Positions 46,299 to 55,901 of a DNA stretch of 64,000 nt are shown in pieces. The position numbers were made by a program, and so were the translations under genes. Source of the stretch: Gimesia alba (GTDB taxonomy: Bacteria; Planctomycetota; Planctomycetia; Planctomycetales; Planctomycetaceae); contig NZ_CP036269.1 of assembly GCF_007744675.1 (NCBI RefSeq), positions 7,447,917 to 7,511,916 of the forward strand. The letters are read 5' to 3'. Within the stretch, counting starts at the first letter, position 1. Every line of letters begins with the position of its first letter. The notes beneath the pieces were generated by a model, which worked only from the letters and a program-made list of their open reading frames with translations, was not told where the DNA came from and ran no database searches.

Positions 46299-47861
46299 AT
46301 GCAACATTTACTGACAGCAGGAGCGCAGCGTGCATTGAAGCAAGCCGAGCAAATTGCGCAAAGTTCTGCCGCTCCAGAGCTGGCAGCCATCCACTTGCTG
46401 GCTGCACTTGCTTTTGAAGAATCCCGGGCCGCCGAATTAATGCTGGCCCATCAAATTGAACTGTCGATGATTCTAGACCAGTTTTCGATCCAGCTGCCAG
46501 AGGAACCAGCCGATTCAGACTCGGATTTACCCAATGAACCGCTTGAACTCTCTCAGGCGCTGTCTCAATTTCCAGCACTGCGCGAAATCTTGAATCAGGC
46601 ATTGGAACAGGTCAGCCGAGCAGATGTTCCCACAGAAATTGGAAGTGAGCATCTTTTGTGGGGCTTAGTGACGACTGCAGGCTCACACTCAGAGTGGCTC
46701 CACTCACAGGGAACACTGACAACAGACGCACTCGAACAGGCCTTGAATCTCCAGCAACGTCATTCTGCAGAGCCGATCAATGTGGACTTCGCATTTCGGG
46801 TCGTTCCCACCACGGCCAGCGATCAGACGAATACATTCAGGACCATCGACGCAGCTGCCAACCGTCTGCGGGAAGGCCTGCGCGTGATTGAAGATTATCT
46901 CCGCTTTACCCTCGATGACGCGCATCTGATGGAACTGTTAAAAAACACCCGACACCAGCTGGCAGAGGCCCTCAAATTTATCGGGCCGGATTCACTGATT
47001 ACCAGCCGCGACACGCTCCATGATGTCGGTACCAGCATCAGTACCACGTCTGAATTCGAGCGGCATTCAATGGAACATTTACTGCAGGCAAATTTGAAAC
47101 GCGTGCAGGAAGCGACACGCACTCTGGAAGAGTTTGGCAAGTTGATCTCTGTAGAAGCAGCCGCTCTATTCAAGCAGATGCGTTATTCACTATACACTTT
47201 GGAAAAAAGTATTCTGTCGTGTGTACGTAATCAACGCCGTCTGGAAGACTGTCGCCTGTATCTACTCGTTTCCGAATCTTTATGTCATCATGGCTCAGGC
47301 CCTGCTGTCCGCGAAGCGCTGGCAGCGGGCGTCGGCATCATTCAAATACGTGAAAAAGAAATGACAGATCGTCAGCTGCTGGAGCATGGTAAACATGTCC
47401 GCGAGTGGACCCGCGCTGCAGGAGCGATTCTGATTATGAATGATCGCCCGGATCTTGCGGTCGCGATCGACGCCGACGGCGTGCACGTTGGTCAAGATGA
47501 ATTACCGGTGAGAGAGGTCCGTCAGATTATCGGGCCTCAAAGGATGATTGGTGTCTCAACACATAATATCGAACAGGCCCGCCAGGCAGTACTGGACGGG
47601 GCTGATTACATTGGCGTCGGTCCCACATTTCCAACTACAACGAAGTCATTTGCAGAACACGAGTACGCGGGATTGAACTTTGTGAAACAGGTCGCCGCCG
47701 AAATTACGCTCCCCTGGTTTGCCATTGGAGGCATCAATGCCGACAATCTCAGCCAGGCGATTCAAGCCGGTGCGCAACATGTAGCCGTCAGCAATACGAT
47801 CTGCAGTCATCCACAGCCCGGCCAGATTACCAGCGAGTTACTGTCGCAATTCCCAGGTTGA
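46299..47861 (+). CDS. thiE: Clp-N-like / ThiD2 / ThiE fusion: thiamine-phosphate synthase
   Basis: 520 residues. Residues 1-150 resemble a pair of Clp N-domain repeats (RALKQAEQIAQSSAAPELAA, IHLLAAL; EIGSEHLLWGLV). About 180-305 is ThiD2-like (FRTIDAAANRLREGLRVIEDY, HRQ-free version of the thiamine domain). About 315-520 is ThiE, with DCRLYLLVSE, GIIQIREKEMTDRQLL, MNDRPDLAVAIDADGVHVGQ, VGPTFPTTTKS and FAIGGIN. It condenses HMP-PP and thiazole phosphate to thiamine phosphate. ThiE activity is well supported; the N-terminal domain is unusual. It is divergent from clpC. Confidence 0.85.
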   Translation: MQHLLTAGAQRALKQAEQIAQSSAAPELAAIHLLAALAFEESRAAELMLAHQIELSMILDQFSIQLPEEPADSDSDLPNEPLELSQALSQFPALREILNQALEQVSRADVPTEIGSEHLLWGLVTTAGSHSEWLHSQGTLTTDALEQALNLQQRHSAEPINVDFAFRVVPTTASDQTNTFRTIDAAANRLREGLRVIEDYLRFTLDDAHLMELLKNTRHQLAEALKFIGPDSLITSRDTLHDVGTSISTTSEFERHSMEHLLQANLKRVQEATRTLEEFGKLISVEAAALFKQMRYSLYTLEKSILSCVRNQRRLEDCRLYLLVSESLCHHGSGPAVREALAAGVGIIQIREKEMTDRQLLEHGKHVREWTRAAGAILIMNDRPDLAVAIDADGVHVGQDELPVREVRQIIGPQRMIGVSTHNIEQARQAVLDGADYIGVGPTFPTTTKSFAEHEYAGLNFVKQVAAEITLPWFAIGGINADNLSQAIQAGAQHVAVSNTICSHPQPGQITSELLSQFPG

Positions 47862-47898
47862 GCTTTGGACTAACATTAAGAAAAGCTAATACAAAAGC

Positions 47899-48966
47899 AT
47901 GTCCGTCGATCAAATATCATCTGTTCCTTTAGGCCCCTATCAACTGAAGTCGCCTTTATTCCAGGCTGCCTTGAGCGGTTATAGTGACTACCCCATGCGC
48001 GTGATCGCTGCCAGACTGGGAGCCGCTTATACACTCTGCGAAGTCATGATCGACCGGATGATCGTGCAATCCAAACAGGGCAAACAGCATGCAATGATGT
48101 ACTGCCATCAGGATGAGTTTCCCGTCGGTGGTCAGCTGATGGGTTCAGAACCGGAAGAATTTGGACCTGCTGCACAAAGACTTGTTGAAGCCGGCTTTCA
48201 TGTGATCGATATCAACTTTGGCTGCCCGGTCAAAAAAGTCATGAGTCGCTGCCGGGGCGGCTATCATCTGGGGCAACCTGAAGTGGCACTCGATATTATT
48301 TCCCGTGTACGCGATGTGGTTCCCGATCATATCCCCGTCACGTTAAAAATGAGACGGGGCATCGACGACACCGCAGAATCGGAAGATAATTTTTTTCGCA
48401 TCTTTGACGGTGCTTATGAACGTGGACTGGCCGCGATCACCGTTCATGGACGAACCGTGCATCAGAAGTACGTCGGCCCCAGTAACTGGGAATTTCTCAA
48501 ACAAGTCAAACAGCACGCCGGCTCGAAAACAGTCATTGGAAGTGGCGACCTGTTCTCACCGCAAGCCTGTATTGATATGCTGCGTGTAACGCACGTCGAT
48601 GGCGTTTCCATTGCTCGTGGCGCAATTGGAAATCCCTGGATCTTTCAGCAAACGGCTGACCTGCTCCGCAAGCAACCGATCTCTCTGCCGGATGTCTACG
48701 AACAACGGACTGTGATTGCCGAACACTTTGAACTGGCGCGCACATTTTATGGTGAGAAAAAAGTCTGCAACACCATGCGCAAGTTCGGCATCTTTTATTC
48801 CGAGCTCCATCCCCAACGAAATGAAGTTCGCAATGCGTTTATCGCCGTGAAAACTGCAGAACAGTGGCTGCAAGTTTTAGAACAATGGTATCAAAATAAC
48901 GCACCGGGCATCTTCCCGCCTGTAGAACAACCCAATCCGCTTTCTTTAGAAGCACCGGCATCCTGA
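47899..48966 (+). CDS. dusB: tRNA-dihydrouridine synthase
   Basis: 355 residues. Motifs for FMN and catalysis: INFGCPVKKVMSRCRGGYHL (catalytic Cys in GCP), TVHGRTVHQKYVGPSNWEFL, GDLFSPQACIDMLRVTHVDG and IGNPWIFQ. The family reduces U to dihydrouridine in tRNA. Within the family DusB is a guess by overall similarity. It begins 38 bases after thiE on the same strand and may be co-transcribed. Confidence 0.85.
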   Translation: MSVDQISSVPLGPYQLKSPLFQAALSGYSDYPMRVIAARLGAAYTLCEVMIDRMIVQSKQGKQHAMMYCHQDEFPVGGQLMGSEPEEFGPAAQRLVEAGFHVIDINFGCPVKKVMSRCRGGYHLGQPEVALDIISRVRDVVPDHIPVTLKMRRGIDDTAESEDNFFRIFDGAYERGLAAITVHGRTVHQKYVGPSNWEFLKQVKQHAGSKTVIGSGDLFSPQACIDMLRVTHVDGVSIARGAIGNPWIFQQTADLLRKQPISLPDVYEQRTVIAEHFELARTFYGEKKVCNTMRKFGIFYSELHPQRNEVRNAFIAVKTAEQWLQVLEQWYQNNAPGIFPPVEQPNPLSLEAPAS

Positions 48967-49271
48967 GTCAGCACGGCATAATCGATTCAGAGGTACCACC
49001 AGACAACAAGCTGCCACTCAGGTTTTCCCTATCTCCTCAACAATTTCAGTAAACCTGAGACCCCTGCATCAAATCTAACAGAGATTCCGATTCTTCCAAA
49101 TAGCCTCTTTATGCGAATCAACGCTTGGGGTAAACCGACCAGGCAACAAATGAGGGGTTTCACTCAATTATTTTTTGACAGTTACTAATTCCAACGTAGA
49201 GTTTGAACATTCTGTTTAAATGCGAACGCGCTTTGTAGTTGACTGGTTTTAAATTGAGGGCTCCTCGTTAG
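48967..49271. other. Intergenic before the Amt-kinase gene
   Basis: 305 bases without a gene. No sigma-54 consensus was seen, although nitrogen genes often have one. The ribosome site of the next gene is weak (GAGG about 14 nt upstream). Confidence 0.3.
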
Positions 49272-52256
49272 ATGTCTCATGAGTTAACAACCAATACGAT
49301 TTGGGTGCTGGTCTGTACCAGTCTGGTCTTCTTGATGCAGGCCGGATTTTGCTGTCTGGAATCTGGTCTATCCAGATCCAAAAACAGCATCAACGTAGCT
49401 ACAAAGAATGTGGTTGATTTTTTCATCGGCGCTTTGATTTTCTGGCTGTTTGGCTACGGCCTGATGTTCGGTAGTTCTTACTATGGGTTGATCGGAACTT
49501 CACAATTCGCATTTGATGACAGCAACCCGACTCATTGGCCTACTGTCATATTCTTATTCCAGCTCGTTTTTTGTAGTGCCGCAATGACCATTTCCTCCGG
49601 CGCCGTTGCAGAGAGAATGCGTTTCCGCTCCTATATCATTCTGGCTGTCGGCATTGGTGCCGTCGCTTACCCGCTGTTTGGACACTGGGCCTGGGCAAAA
49701 GATATCTCCGGAGCACCAGCAGGATGGCTCGGGAAACTGGGATTTCTTGACTTTGCCGGATCTAGTGTTGTGCATTCCGTCGGAGCGTGGTCTGCATTAG
49801 CGGCCGTCCTGATACTAGGTCCTCGAACGGGGCGATTTTCTAAAAATTTCAATCAGTCACGATTTTCATCCAGTAATCTTCCCCTGGCGGCGTTAGGATT
49901 TTTAATTCTCTGGTTTGGATGGTTTGGATTTAACGGGGGCAGCACACTAGCCTTAAACGGTGAAGTGCCTTCGATCATTCTGAATACAATCCTGGCCGGA
50001 ATTGCAGGAGGAGTCTGTGCGTTAGTCTGGGAGCTCATCTCGTCCCAGCAAATTTCGGTCGAAAAAATATTTAACGGCTCACTGGCAGGACTCGTTGCCA
50101 TTACGGCATCGTGCAATGCGGTGTCGTTTCCCAGTGCCTTGCTCATCGGTGCCATTGCCGGCGTTGTGATGCTGGCCTCTTTGTCACTTTTAGAAAATCG
50201 GTTCAAAGTTGACGATGTCGTGGGAGCCATACCCGTACACGGCTTTGCTGGCGCCTGGGGAACACTGGCGGTCGCCCTGTTTGCTGATGCCAGCTTATTT
50301 CAAAATGGTATCTCACGTACACAACAGCTGGGAATTCAAGCACTCGGCGTTGCAGTCTGCTTTGTCTGGAGCTTCGGATTCATCTGGATTTTCATGTCGA
50401 TCATGAATCGTCTGATGCCCATTCGTGTCACGGTTGAAGAAGAAAAGATCGGTCTGAATGTAGCGGAACATGGTGCTTCCACTGAATTACACAGCCTTCT
50501 GGAAACGATGATTGCTCACGAAAATGGTGACAATACATCCAGAGCAGAAACGGATAATTTCACTGAAGCTGGTATCGTTGGTCATCAATACAATCGCGTG
50601 CTGGATGCACAGGAAATTCTGTTATCCGATGTCAAAGATCGCGAGCTGCGATATCGCTCTATCATGGATAATGTGATGGATGCGATCATCACCATTAACC
50701 TGGAAGGAAAAATCGAAGAATTCAATCTGGGAGCAGAACATCTATTCGGATATTTGAACCACGAAGTCGTCGGGCAAAATATCAATTTACTCATCCCACC
50801 TCTTCATCAGAAAATTCAACATGAATACGCCGAAGGGGATCTCAACCCCCAACTGGTCCGTGCCATCGGATCCCGGCAGGAGATTGTGGCGCAACGTAAT
50901 GACGGTTCTACTTTTCCGGCAGAACTCGCCGTCAGCTCGGTGGTCCTGGCAGATCGGGAAATTTTTACTGGTATTATTCAGGACATCAGCGAACGCAAAG
51001 AATATGAACGCTCTTTAAATGAAGCCCGCAAACGGGCTGAAGCAGCCAGTGAAGCCAAAAGTGAATTCCTGGCTAATATGAGTCATGAAATCCGAACCCC
51101 CATGACAGCCATTCTGGGTTTTACCGATATCCTGCTTGGGAATTTGCAAAATAAAGAAGACATTGAGGCAGCCAACATTGTGAAACGAAACGGTGAATAT
51201 CTCATCGGCGTGATCAATGATATTCTCGACCTTTCAAAAATCGAAGCCCGCAAAATCGAACTGGAACAGGTTCGCATCAACACTCAGGAGCTCATTTCAG
51301 ACATCGCTTCACTCATGCAGGTCAAAGCCGATTCCAAAGGGCTCAAGATCGTGATCTCTTTTGAAAATCCGATCCCGGAAACAATCATCACCGACCCCAC
51401 TCGCCTGCGCCAGATTCTGATCAATCTGCTTGGTAATGCCATCAAGTTTACTGAAACCGGTCACGTCGAATTGCGAATCAAAACAATCAATACGGAATAT
51501 GGATTCCCCCAACTCCAATTTCAAGTCATTGATACCGGTATCGGAATTTCGGAAACAGCCCTCGCACAAATCTATCAGCCCTTCACACAGGCAGACAGTT
51601 CAACGACCCGAAAATATGGAGGCACCGGACTGGGGCTGGCGATCTCAAAACGACTGGCAGAGATGCTCGGCGGCAAGATTCACGTTACCAGCACCATCGG
51701 TGTAGGCAGCAACTTCACAATCTCGATCAACACAGGATCACTGGAAGGCATCCGCCTGTTGCAACTGAACGAGAATGCCATCAAAAAAGTCGCTACTGAA
51801 ACCAAAGATGAAAATTCACTCAAACCAAACAGTAACATTAACTCCAGCCGGATTCTCATCGTGGAAGACGGGCTTGATAACCAGCGCCTCATCTCATTTC
51901 TATTGAAAAAAGAAGGCATGCAGGTTGAGCTGGCCGATAACGGAAAAATTGGTTATGAGCAAGCAATGGCGGCGTTGGAAGACGAGCATCCCTATGACTT
52001 CATCCTGATGGATATGCAAATGCCTGTGATGGATGGTTATACCGCGACCCGAAAACTACGCGAATCCGGCTATAGTGGGCCAATCATCGCACTCACCGCG
52101 CATGCTATGAAAAACGATATGGAAAAGTGTCTCGATGCCGGCTGCAACGCCTATGCTACCAAACCCGTCGATAAGCAAAAACTGCTGGAGACCATCGCAC
52201 GCCTTGCAGAACCGGAAAATCATACAGAGGAACTGCAGCCAACTGTGAACGGCTAA
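49272..52256 (+). CDS. Ammonium transporter fused to PAS, histidine kinase and receiver domains
   Basis: 994 residues. An Amt/Rh domain (about 1-390, eleven membrane segments) retains both pore histidines ([11 protein letters not shown] and [12 protein letters not shown]). A PAS domain follows (about 455-575: [20 protein letters not shown]). HisKA holds H605 ([12 protein letters not shown]), then HATPase motifs ([25 protein letters not shown]). The receiver has D914 ([13 protein letters not shown]). It is a hybrid sensor for ammonium, in which the transporter likely gates the kinase. No phosphotransfer partner or DNA-binding regulator is next to it. A fusion of this order is uncommon but known for Amt-type sensors. 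Confidence 0.9.
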   Translation: MSHELTTNTIWVLVCTSLVFLMQAGFCCLESGLSRSKNSINVATKNVVDFFIGALIFWLFGYGLMFGSSYYGLIGTSQFAFDDSNPTHWPTVIFLFQLVFCSAAMTISSGAVAERMRFRSYIILAVGIGAVAYPLFGHWAWAKDISGAPAGWLGKLGFLDFAGSSVVHSVGAWSALAAVLILGPRTGRFSKNFNQSRFSSSNLPLAALGFLILWFGWFGFNGGSTLALNGEVPSIILNTILAGIAGGVCALVWELISSQQISVEKIFNGSLAGLVAITASCNAVSFPSALLIGAIAGVVMLASLSLLENRFKVDDVVGAIPVHGFAGAWGTLAVALFADASLFQNGISRTQQLGIQALGVAVCFVWSFGFIWIFMSIMNRLMPIRVTVEEEKIGLNVAEHGASTELHSLLETMIAHENGDNTSRAETDNFTEAGIVGHQYNRVLDAQEILLSDVKDRELRYRSIMDNVMDAIITINLEGKIEEFNLGAEHLFGYLNHEVVGQNINLLIPPLHQKIQHEYAEGDLNPQLVRAIGSRQEIVAQRNDGSTFPAELAVSSVVLADREIFTGIIQDISERKEYERSLNEARKRAEAASEAKSEFLANMSHEIRTPMTAILGFTDILLGNLQNKEDIEAANIVKRNGEYLIGVINDILDLSKIEARKIELEQVRINTQELISDIASLMQVKADSKGLKIVISFENPIPETIITDPTRLRQILINLLGNAIKFTETGHVELRIKTINTEYGFPQLQFQVIDTGIGISETALAQIYQPFTQADSSTTRKYGGTGLGLAISKRLAEMLGGKIHVTSTIGVGSNFTISINTGSLEGIRLLQLNENAIKKVATETKDENSLKPNSNINSSRILIVEDGLDNQRLISFLLKKEGMQVELADNGKIGYEQAMAALEDEHPYDFILMDMQMPVMDGYTATRKLRESGYSGPIIALTAHAMKNDMEKCLDAGCNAYATKPVDKQKLLETIARLAEPENHTEELQPTVNG

Positions 52257-52265
52257 ACTCACGTT

Positions 52266-53801
52266 TCAAGACCAGAACTGACGATCCAGCGTACGGTAAT
52301 TAATGGCTTCACTGATGTGAGACGCAGTAATCTGATCGCTCTGATCCAGGTCGGCAATGGTTCGGCTGATTCGCAAAATCTTATCATGAGCCCGTGCTGA
52401 AAGTCCCATGTCTTCCATTGCCGATTTTAATAATGCCTCTGCATCGCCAGCCAGTTGACAGTATTTTCTTAGCTGCCGCGGCGTCATTCGACCATTGTGT
52501 GAAGTCGATTCCTGCTGAAAACGGCGCGACTGAATTTCCCGCGCTTCCAAAACACGTTCACGCATCGTCGCACTGTCGGTGCCCGCTGATTTTTCTGAAA
52601 GATCCCGAAATGGTACAGGGGGAACCTCTATGTGAATGTCGATCCGATCCAGTAATGGGCCGCTGATCTTGGAAAGATAACGCTCAATTTGCATTGGATT
52701 GCAGGAACACTTTCGTCGTGGATCAGAAAGATAACCACAAGGACAGGGATTCATCGCTGCGATTAACATCACGTTCGCAGGAAATGTCACGCTGCCGATT
52801 GCGCGGGAAATGGTGACTTCACCTCCCTCAAGTGGCTGACGGAGTACTTCCAGAGTACGCCGATTAAATTCAGGCAACTCATCCAGAAATAACAGACCAT
52901 TATGTGCCAGGCTGATCTCTCCCGGTGCCGGCGTAGACCCGCCTCCCACCAATCCCGCTTCACTGATGGTATGATGAGGAGTCCGAAACTGGCGTAGCAT
53001 CACCAGAGATTGATTATTAGATAAACGCCCCATCGCACTGTAAATTCGCGTCGTCTCTAAACTCTCTTCCTGAGAAAGGCGCGGCAAGATTGTACTGAAC
53101 CTCGAAGCCAGCAAAGTCTTTCCAGTACCAGGCGACCCGATCATGAGTAAATGATGCATTCCGGCAGCGGCAACCGTGATCGCCCGTTTCGAATATTCCT
53201 GCCCCTTTACATCGCTATAGTCGATTTCATACTGACCGTGTTCCTCTAGCGCATTCTCCCAGGAAAATTCGACCGCTTCGATGGGCAGGTTCCCCGTATA
53301 AAAACCGACGGCTTCTGCCAGAGTGCCCACGGCAAACACATCCAGCCCCTCCACGACAGCGGCTTCCTCTGCATTCTGAACCGGAACCAGAATTCCCTGC
53401 TTGCCCTGCTCGCGCGCCGCGATGGCCATCGATAACGCGCCCCGCACCGGACGAATCGTGCCATCCAGAGCCAACTCTCCCACAACCGCATACTCCTGAA
53501 ACCGATCCGAGGCAAGCTGTCCACTGGCAGTCAACAATCCCAATGCAATCGGCAGATCAAACGAGGCCGCGTCTTTGGGGAGATCCGCGGGAGACAGGTT
53601 GATCACAATCCGATCGATGGGACGATTGTACCCGCTGTTTACCAGAGCCCGCTCAATCCGATGCGTACTCTCTTTCACAGCTGCTTCTGCCAACCCCACC
53701 AGAATCGTTTTCGGCATCGCCCCGGGAGAGATATCGACTTCCACTTCGACCGGCTTGGCTTCGATGCCAAATAAAGAATAGGTATAGAGCTTGGCCAGCA
53801 T
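52266..53801 (-). CDS. yifB: YifB/ComM family Mg-chelatase-like AAA+ ATPase
   Basis: 511 residues. N-terminal Lon-protease-like fold (about 1-170: PKTILVGLAEAAVKESTHRI), Walker A GSPGTGKTLLASR (about 220-233), and the Mg-chelatase signature FLDELPEFNRRTLEVLRQPL, then CPCGYLSDP. C-terminal HGRMTPRQLRKYCQ and LSARAHDKILRISRTIADL. ComM members are hexameric helicases for branch migration in natural transformation. Convergent with the Amt-kinase. Confidence 0.9.
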   Translation of the reverse strand: MLAKLYTYSLFGIEAKPVEVEVDISPGAMPKTILVGLAEAAVKESTHRIERALVNSGYNRPIDRIVINLSPADLPKDAASFDLPIALGLLTASGQLASDRFQEYAVVGELALDGTIRPVRGALSMAIAAREQGKQGILVPVQNAEEAAVVEGLDVFAVGTLAEAVGFYTGNLPIEAVEFSWENALEEHGQYEIDYSDVKGQEYSKRAITVAAAGMHHLLMIGSPGTGKTLLASRFSTILPRLSQEESLETTRIYSAMGRLSNNQSLVMLRQFRTPHHTISEAGLVGGGSTPAPGEISLAHNGLLFLDELPEFNRRTLEVLRQPLEGGEVTISRAIGSVTFPANVMLIAAMNPCPCGYLSDPRRKCSCNPMQIERYLSKISGPLLDRIDIHIEVPPVPFRDLSEKSAGTDSATMRERVLEAREIQSRRFQQESTSHNGRMTPRQLRKYCQLAGDAEALLKSAMEDMGLSARAHDKILRISRTIADLDQSDQITASHISEAINYRTLDRQFWS

Positions 53802-54105
53802 GAGGATTTTTCTTCAGTTCAGATTAACGCCTATTTTGTCCAGTATTCAAGTGATCCTCATCATGCTACCCGGAATCAGAACAACAGTCCACATACCTCA
53901 AGACGGACAATCTTGTTTTTAGGCCAAAATTTCCTGGAAAACGGAAAGAATTCCGCCCCAAACCAGTGATTTTCAACCGATTGGCTTTTTTTCATGACTG
54001 TGTTCGACTAGAATACCCGGCCCGATACCGATAACATTCTGCAGGCCTCATCAGTCAATATGTGGTCTTGATTTGAAAATTTCGAAGACCATAAAGGATA
54101 AAGTC
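53802..54105. other. Intergenic, 304 bases, no gene seen
   Basis: Lies between yifB and the 32-residue gene. AAGGAT before 54106 is the ribosome site of that gene. No RNA motif recognised. Confidence 0.3.
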
Positions 54106-54204
54106 ATGGCAAAAACACAACGTAAACTGAAAAAAGCAAATCACGGTCGTCGTCCTGCCAGTGCTAAAGCACGCAAGCAAAAACGAAAGCACATCAAATT
54201 CTAA
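54106..54204 (+). CDS. 32-residue very basic protein, ribosome-associated candidate
   Basis: MAKTQRKLKKANHGRRPASA then a Lys/Arg tail ending KRKHIKF; more than 45 % basic. AAGGAT lies 7 nt upstream and a strong terminator 40 bases downstream. Composition is like small ribosomal proteins such as Thx or the mS38 type, but no precise match is claimed. It may be a genuine small ribosomal or nucleoid protein. Confidence 0.65.
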   Translation: MAKTQRKLKKANHGRRPASAKARKQKRKHIKF

Positions 54205-54241
54205 TTTGATGGAGCCGGTCGCGTACGACCCACAAACATAA

Positions 54242-54276
54242 AAACCTCGCCCTGCGATGATCAGGCGAGGTTTTTT
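54242..54276 (+). terminator. Terminator of the 32-residue gene
   Basis: AACCTCGCC and GGCGAGGTT form a 9-bp stem around 12 bases, followed by TTTTTT. Confidence 0.9.
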
Positions 54277-54316
54277 GCTGCGCTGTTCTGAATTTGCGTT
54301 TGAACACCCACTTCTA

Positions 54317-54961
54317 TCAGGATAACCCCAGTCCCTGTAAATCAGCGTCATGAATCTGAGCCATTTTGATCGCGTCTTTCAGTTTCCCGACGACAAAGTG
54401 CTTATGGTTGGCAACCGCCTGTTCTGAAATTTGTAATTGCAATGCTACCTCTTTATTCGCCTTCCCCGAGACAAACAACTGCTCAATACACTGCAGCCGC
54501 TCATACTCTCCATTTTTGATCCAGGATAAAATTAAGTCCTGCAGGCTCTCACAAATGATCTGCTCTTCTTTTGATTTGCGTTCTTTACTCCGCGCCAGAC
54601 TGGAAGCCACTCGCGCATGACCTGCCGGCTCGCGATGGTTTTCCCGTTCGCCCTTCTCGTCCGGAAATAGGGGAATGGTGGGCCGTCTACCCTGCTTGCG
54701 GAGCAAATCTGTCAGCTTATGAGAAGCAATCGCAAACAGAAACGACTCCAAAGGCGTCGCCGGATCATAGTTCGGCAGACTGATCAAAAAACCCAGAAAC
54801 GTTTCCTGAACGACATCTTCGCTGCTCGCCGCATTGCGCAATCGGCTGTTAACAAACGCCAGCAGCCGTCCTTCAAACCGCGCAATCAATTCTGCCCAGG
54901 CGTCAGAGTCGCCAGCTTTGATTTGAGATACTAGAAGTTGATCGGCTTCATCGATTGGCAT
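54317..54961 (-). CDS. ECF-type RNA polymerase sigma factor
   Basis: 214 residues. Region 2 (about 15-85: AWAELIARFEGRLLAFVNSR, VVQETFLGFL, FLFAIASHKLTDLLRKQGR) and region 4 (about 150-205: LFVSGKANKEVALQLQISEQ, HKHFVVGKLKDAI). Between them is a polar insert typical of planctomycete sigma factors. It directs RNA polymerase to its own promoters. It is the last gene of the FHA-kinase operon, 34 bases after its neighbour. Confidence 0.85.
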   Translation of the reverse strand: MPIDEADQLLVSQIKAGDSDAWAELIARFEGRLLAFVNSRLRNAASSEDVVQETFLGFLISLPNYDPATPLESFLFAIASHKLTDLLRKQGRRPTIPLFPDEKGERENHREPAGHARVASSLARSKERKSKEEQIICESLQDLILSWIKNGEYERLQCIEQLFVSGKANKEVALQLQISEQAVANHKHFVVGKLKDAIKMAQIHDADLQGLGLS

Positions 54962-54995
54962 GAGGGAATCACAAACTGCTTTGAGTTAAGAATTT

Positions 54996-55901
54996 TTAAG
55001 CGGACTTCACTGTAGCCTGAGAATGCGTGACTCTCAAATACACGGCGACTCCGGCACACAGTAATGTCATCAAACCAAAGCCCCCCCCCAGCCATGCGAC
55101 CCGTTCATTCCCAATTTTCTGCTTCCATCGTGCAAACAGCGTCTCTCGCACGCGAGGAGAATCTTCGAATTCCAGATAAGCACGATACATATTCTGTTTG
55201 AGTGGTTCCCCATTTTTCAGAACGTCTCCAAAATTATGTTCGACCAGCTGATAGTAACTTCTCCGCAATGCCACCTGACGAACTTCATCCGGGCTGACCT
55301 CCAAATTTGCCAGAGGGTAATGTGGATAGCGCAACTGCAGATTCGCTTTCAATTTCAAGCCTGCCTTAGCCAAAGCATCGTACTGTGCTTCACCAACCGT
55401 CACAAACAAACCAGATTCAACAACCAACCGGCTTGATTCCAACAGGTTCTTCTTGTTTTGATGCGTATGATCCAATCCGGAAACAACCCAGTCTGGTAAC
55501 GGTTTCAGCGGTTCCTTTGCTCTTGCCGTCGCCGGAACAGGGATCTCCGCTTGAGGAGGATCGTGTGGTTTTCGGGCAACGACAGGGAGTTCCCAAAATG
55601 GTTCCGGTATTTTTGGGGGACTGGCAACAGCCGCTTTTGCCGGAATATTCCTGCTGAATGAATCACTGCTGACGGCTTCAGCAGATACAATTTCTGGAGA
55701 TCTCAGGAAGACATAGGGTAGCAAAATTGCCAATAAAACTAAGAGTACTCCCCCCGTTATGAAGACAAATATGGTCGCCAGAAAAGACCCGACCGAAAAA
55801 TTCTGAAATAATTTCATAACAACGAGGATGATCGTAGGCACCAGAATCAGCACCATGAGCAAAATAAAAATCCAGGTAAATTCAAGTGGTGCGGCGTTCA
55901 T
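54996..55901 (-). CDS. Membrane protein of unknown function in the kinase operon
   Basis: 301 residues. Two N-terminal helices (FTWIFILLMVLILVPTIILV, about 8-28; FVFITGGVLLVLLAILLPYV, about 46-66), a Pro-rich periplasmic or cytoplasmic region, and a C-terminal helix (LGGGFGLMTLLCAGVAVYLR). Its ATG overlaps the kinase stop (TAATG), so translation is coupled; it may be the kinase substrate or anchor. No family recognised. Confidence 0.65.
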   Translation of the reverse strand: MNAAPLEFTWIFILLMVLILVPTIILVVMKLFQNFSVGSFLATIFVFITGGVLLVLLAILLPYVFLRSPEIVSAEAVSSDSFSRNIPAKAAVASPPKIPEPFWELPVVARKPHDPPQAEIPVPATARAKEPLKPLPDWVVSGLDHTHQNKKNLLESSRLVVESGLFVTVGEAQYDALAKAGLKLKANLQLRYPHYPLANLEVSPDEVRQVALRRSYYQLVEHNFGDVLKNGEPLKQNMYRAYLEFEDSPRVRETLFARWKQKIGNERVAWLGGGFGLMTLLCAGVAVYLRVTHSQATVKSA

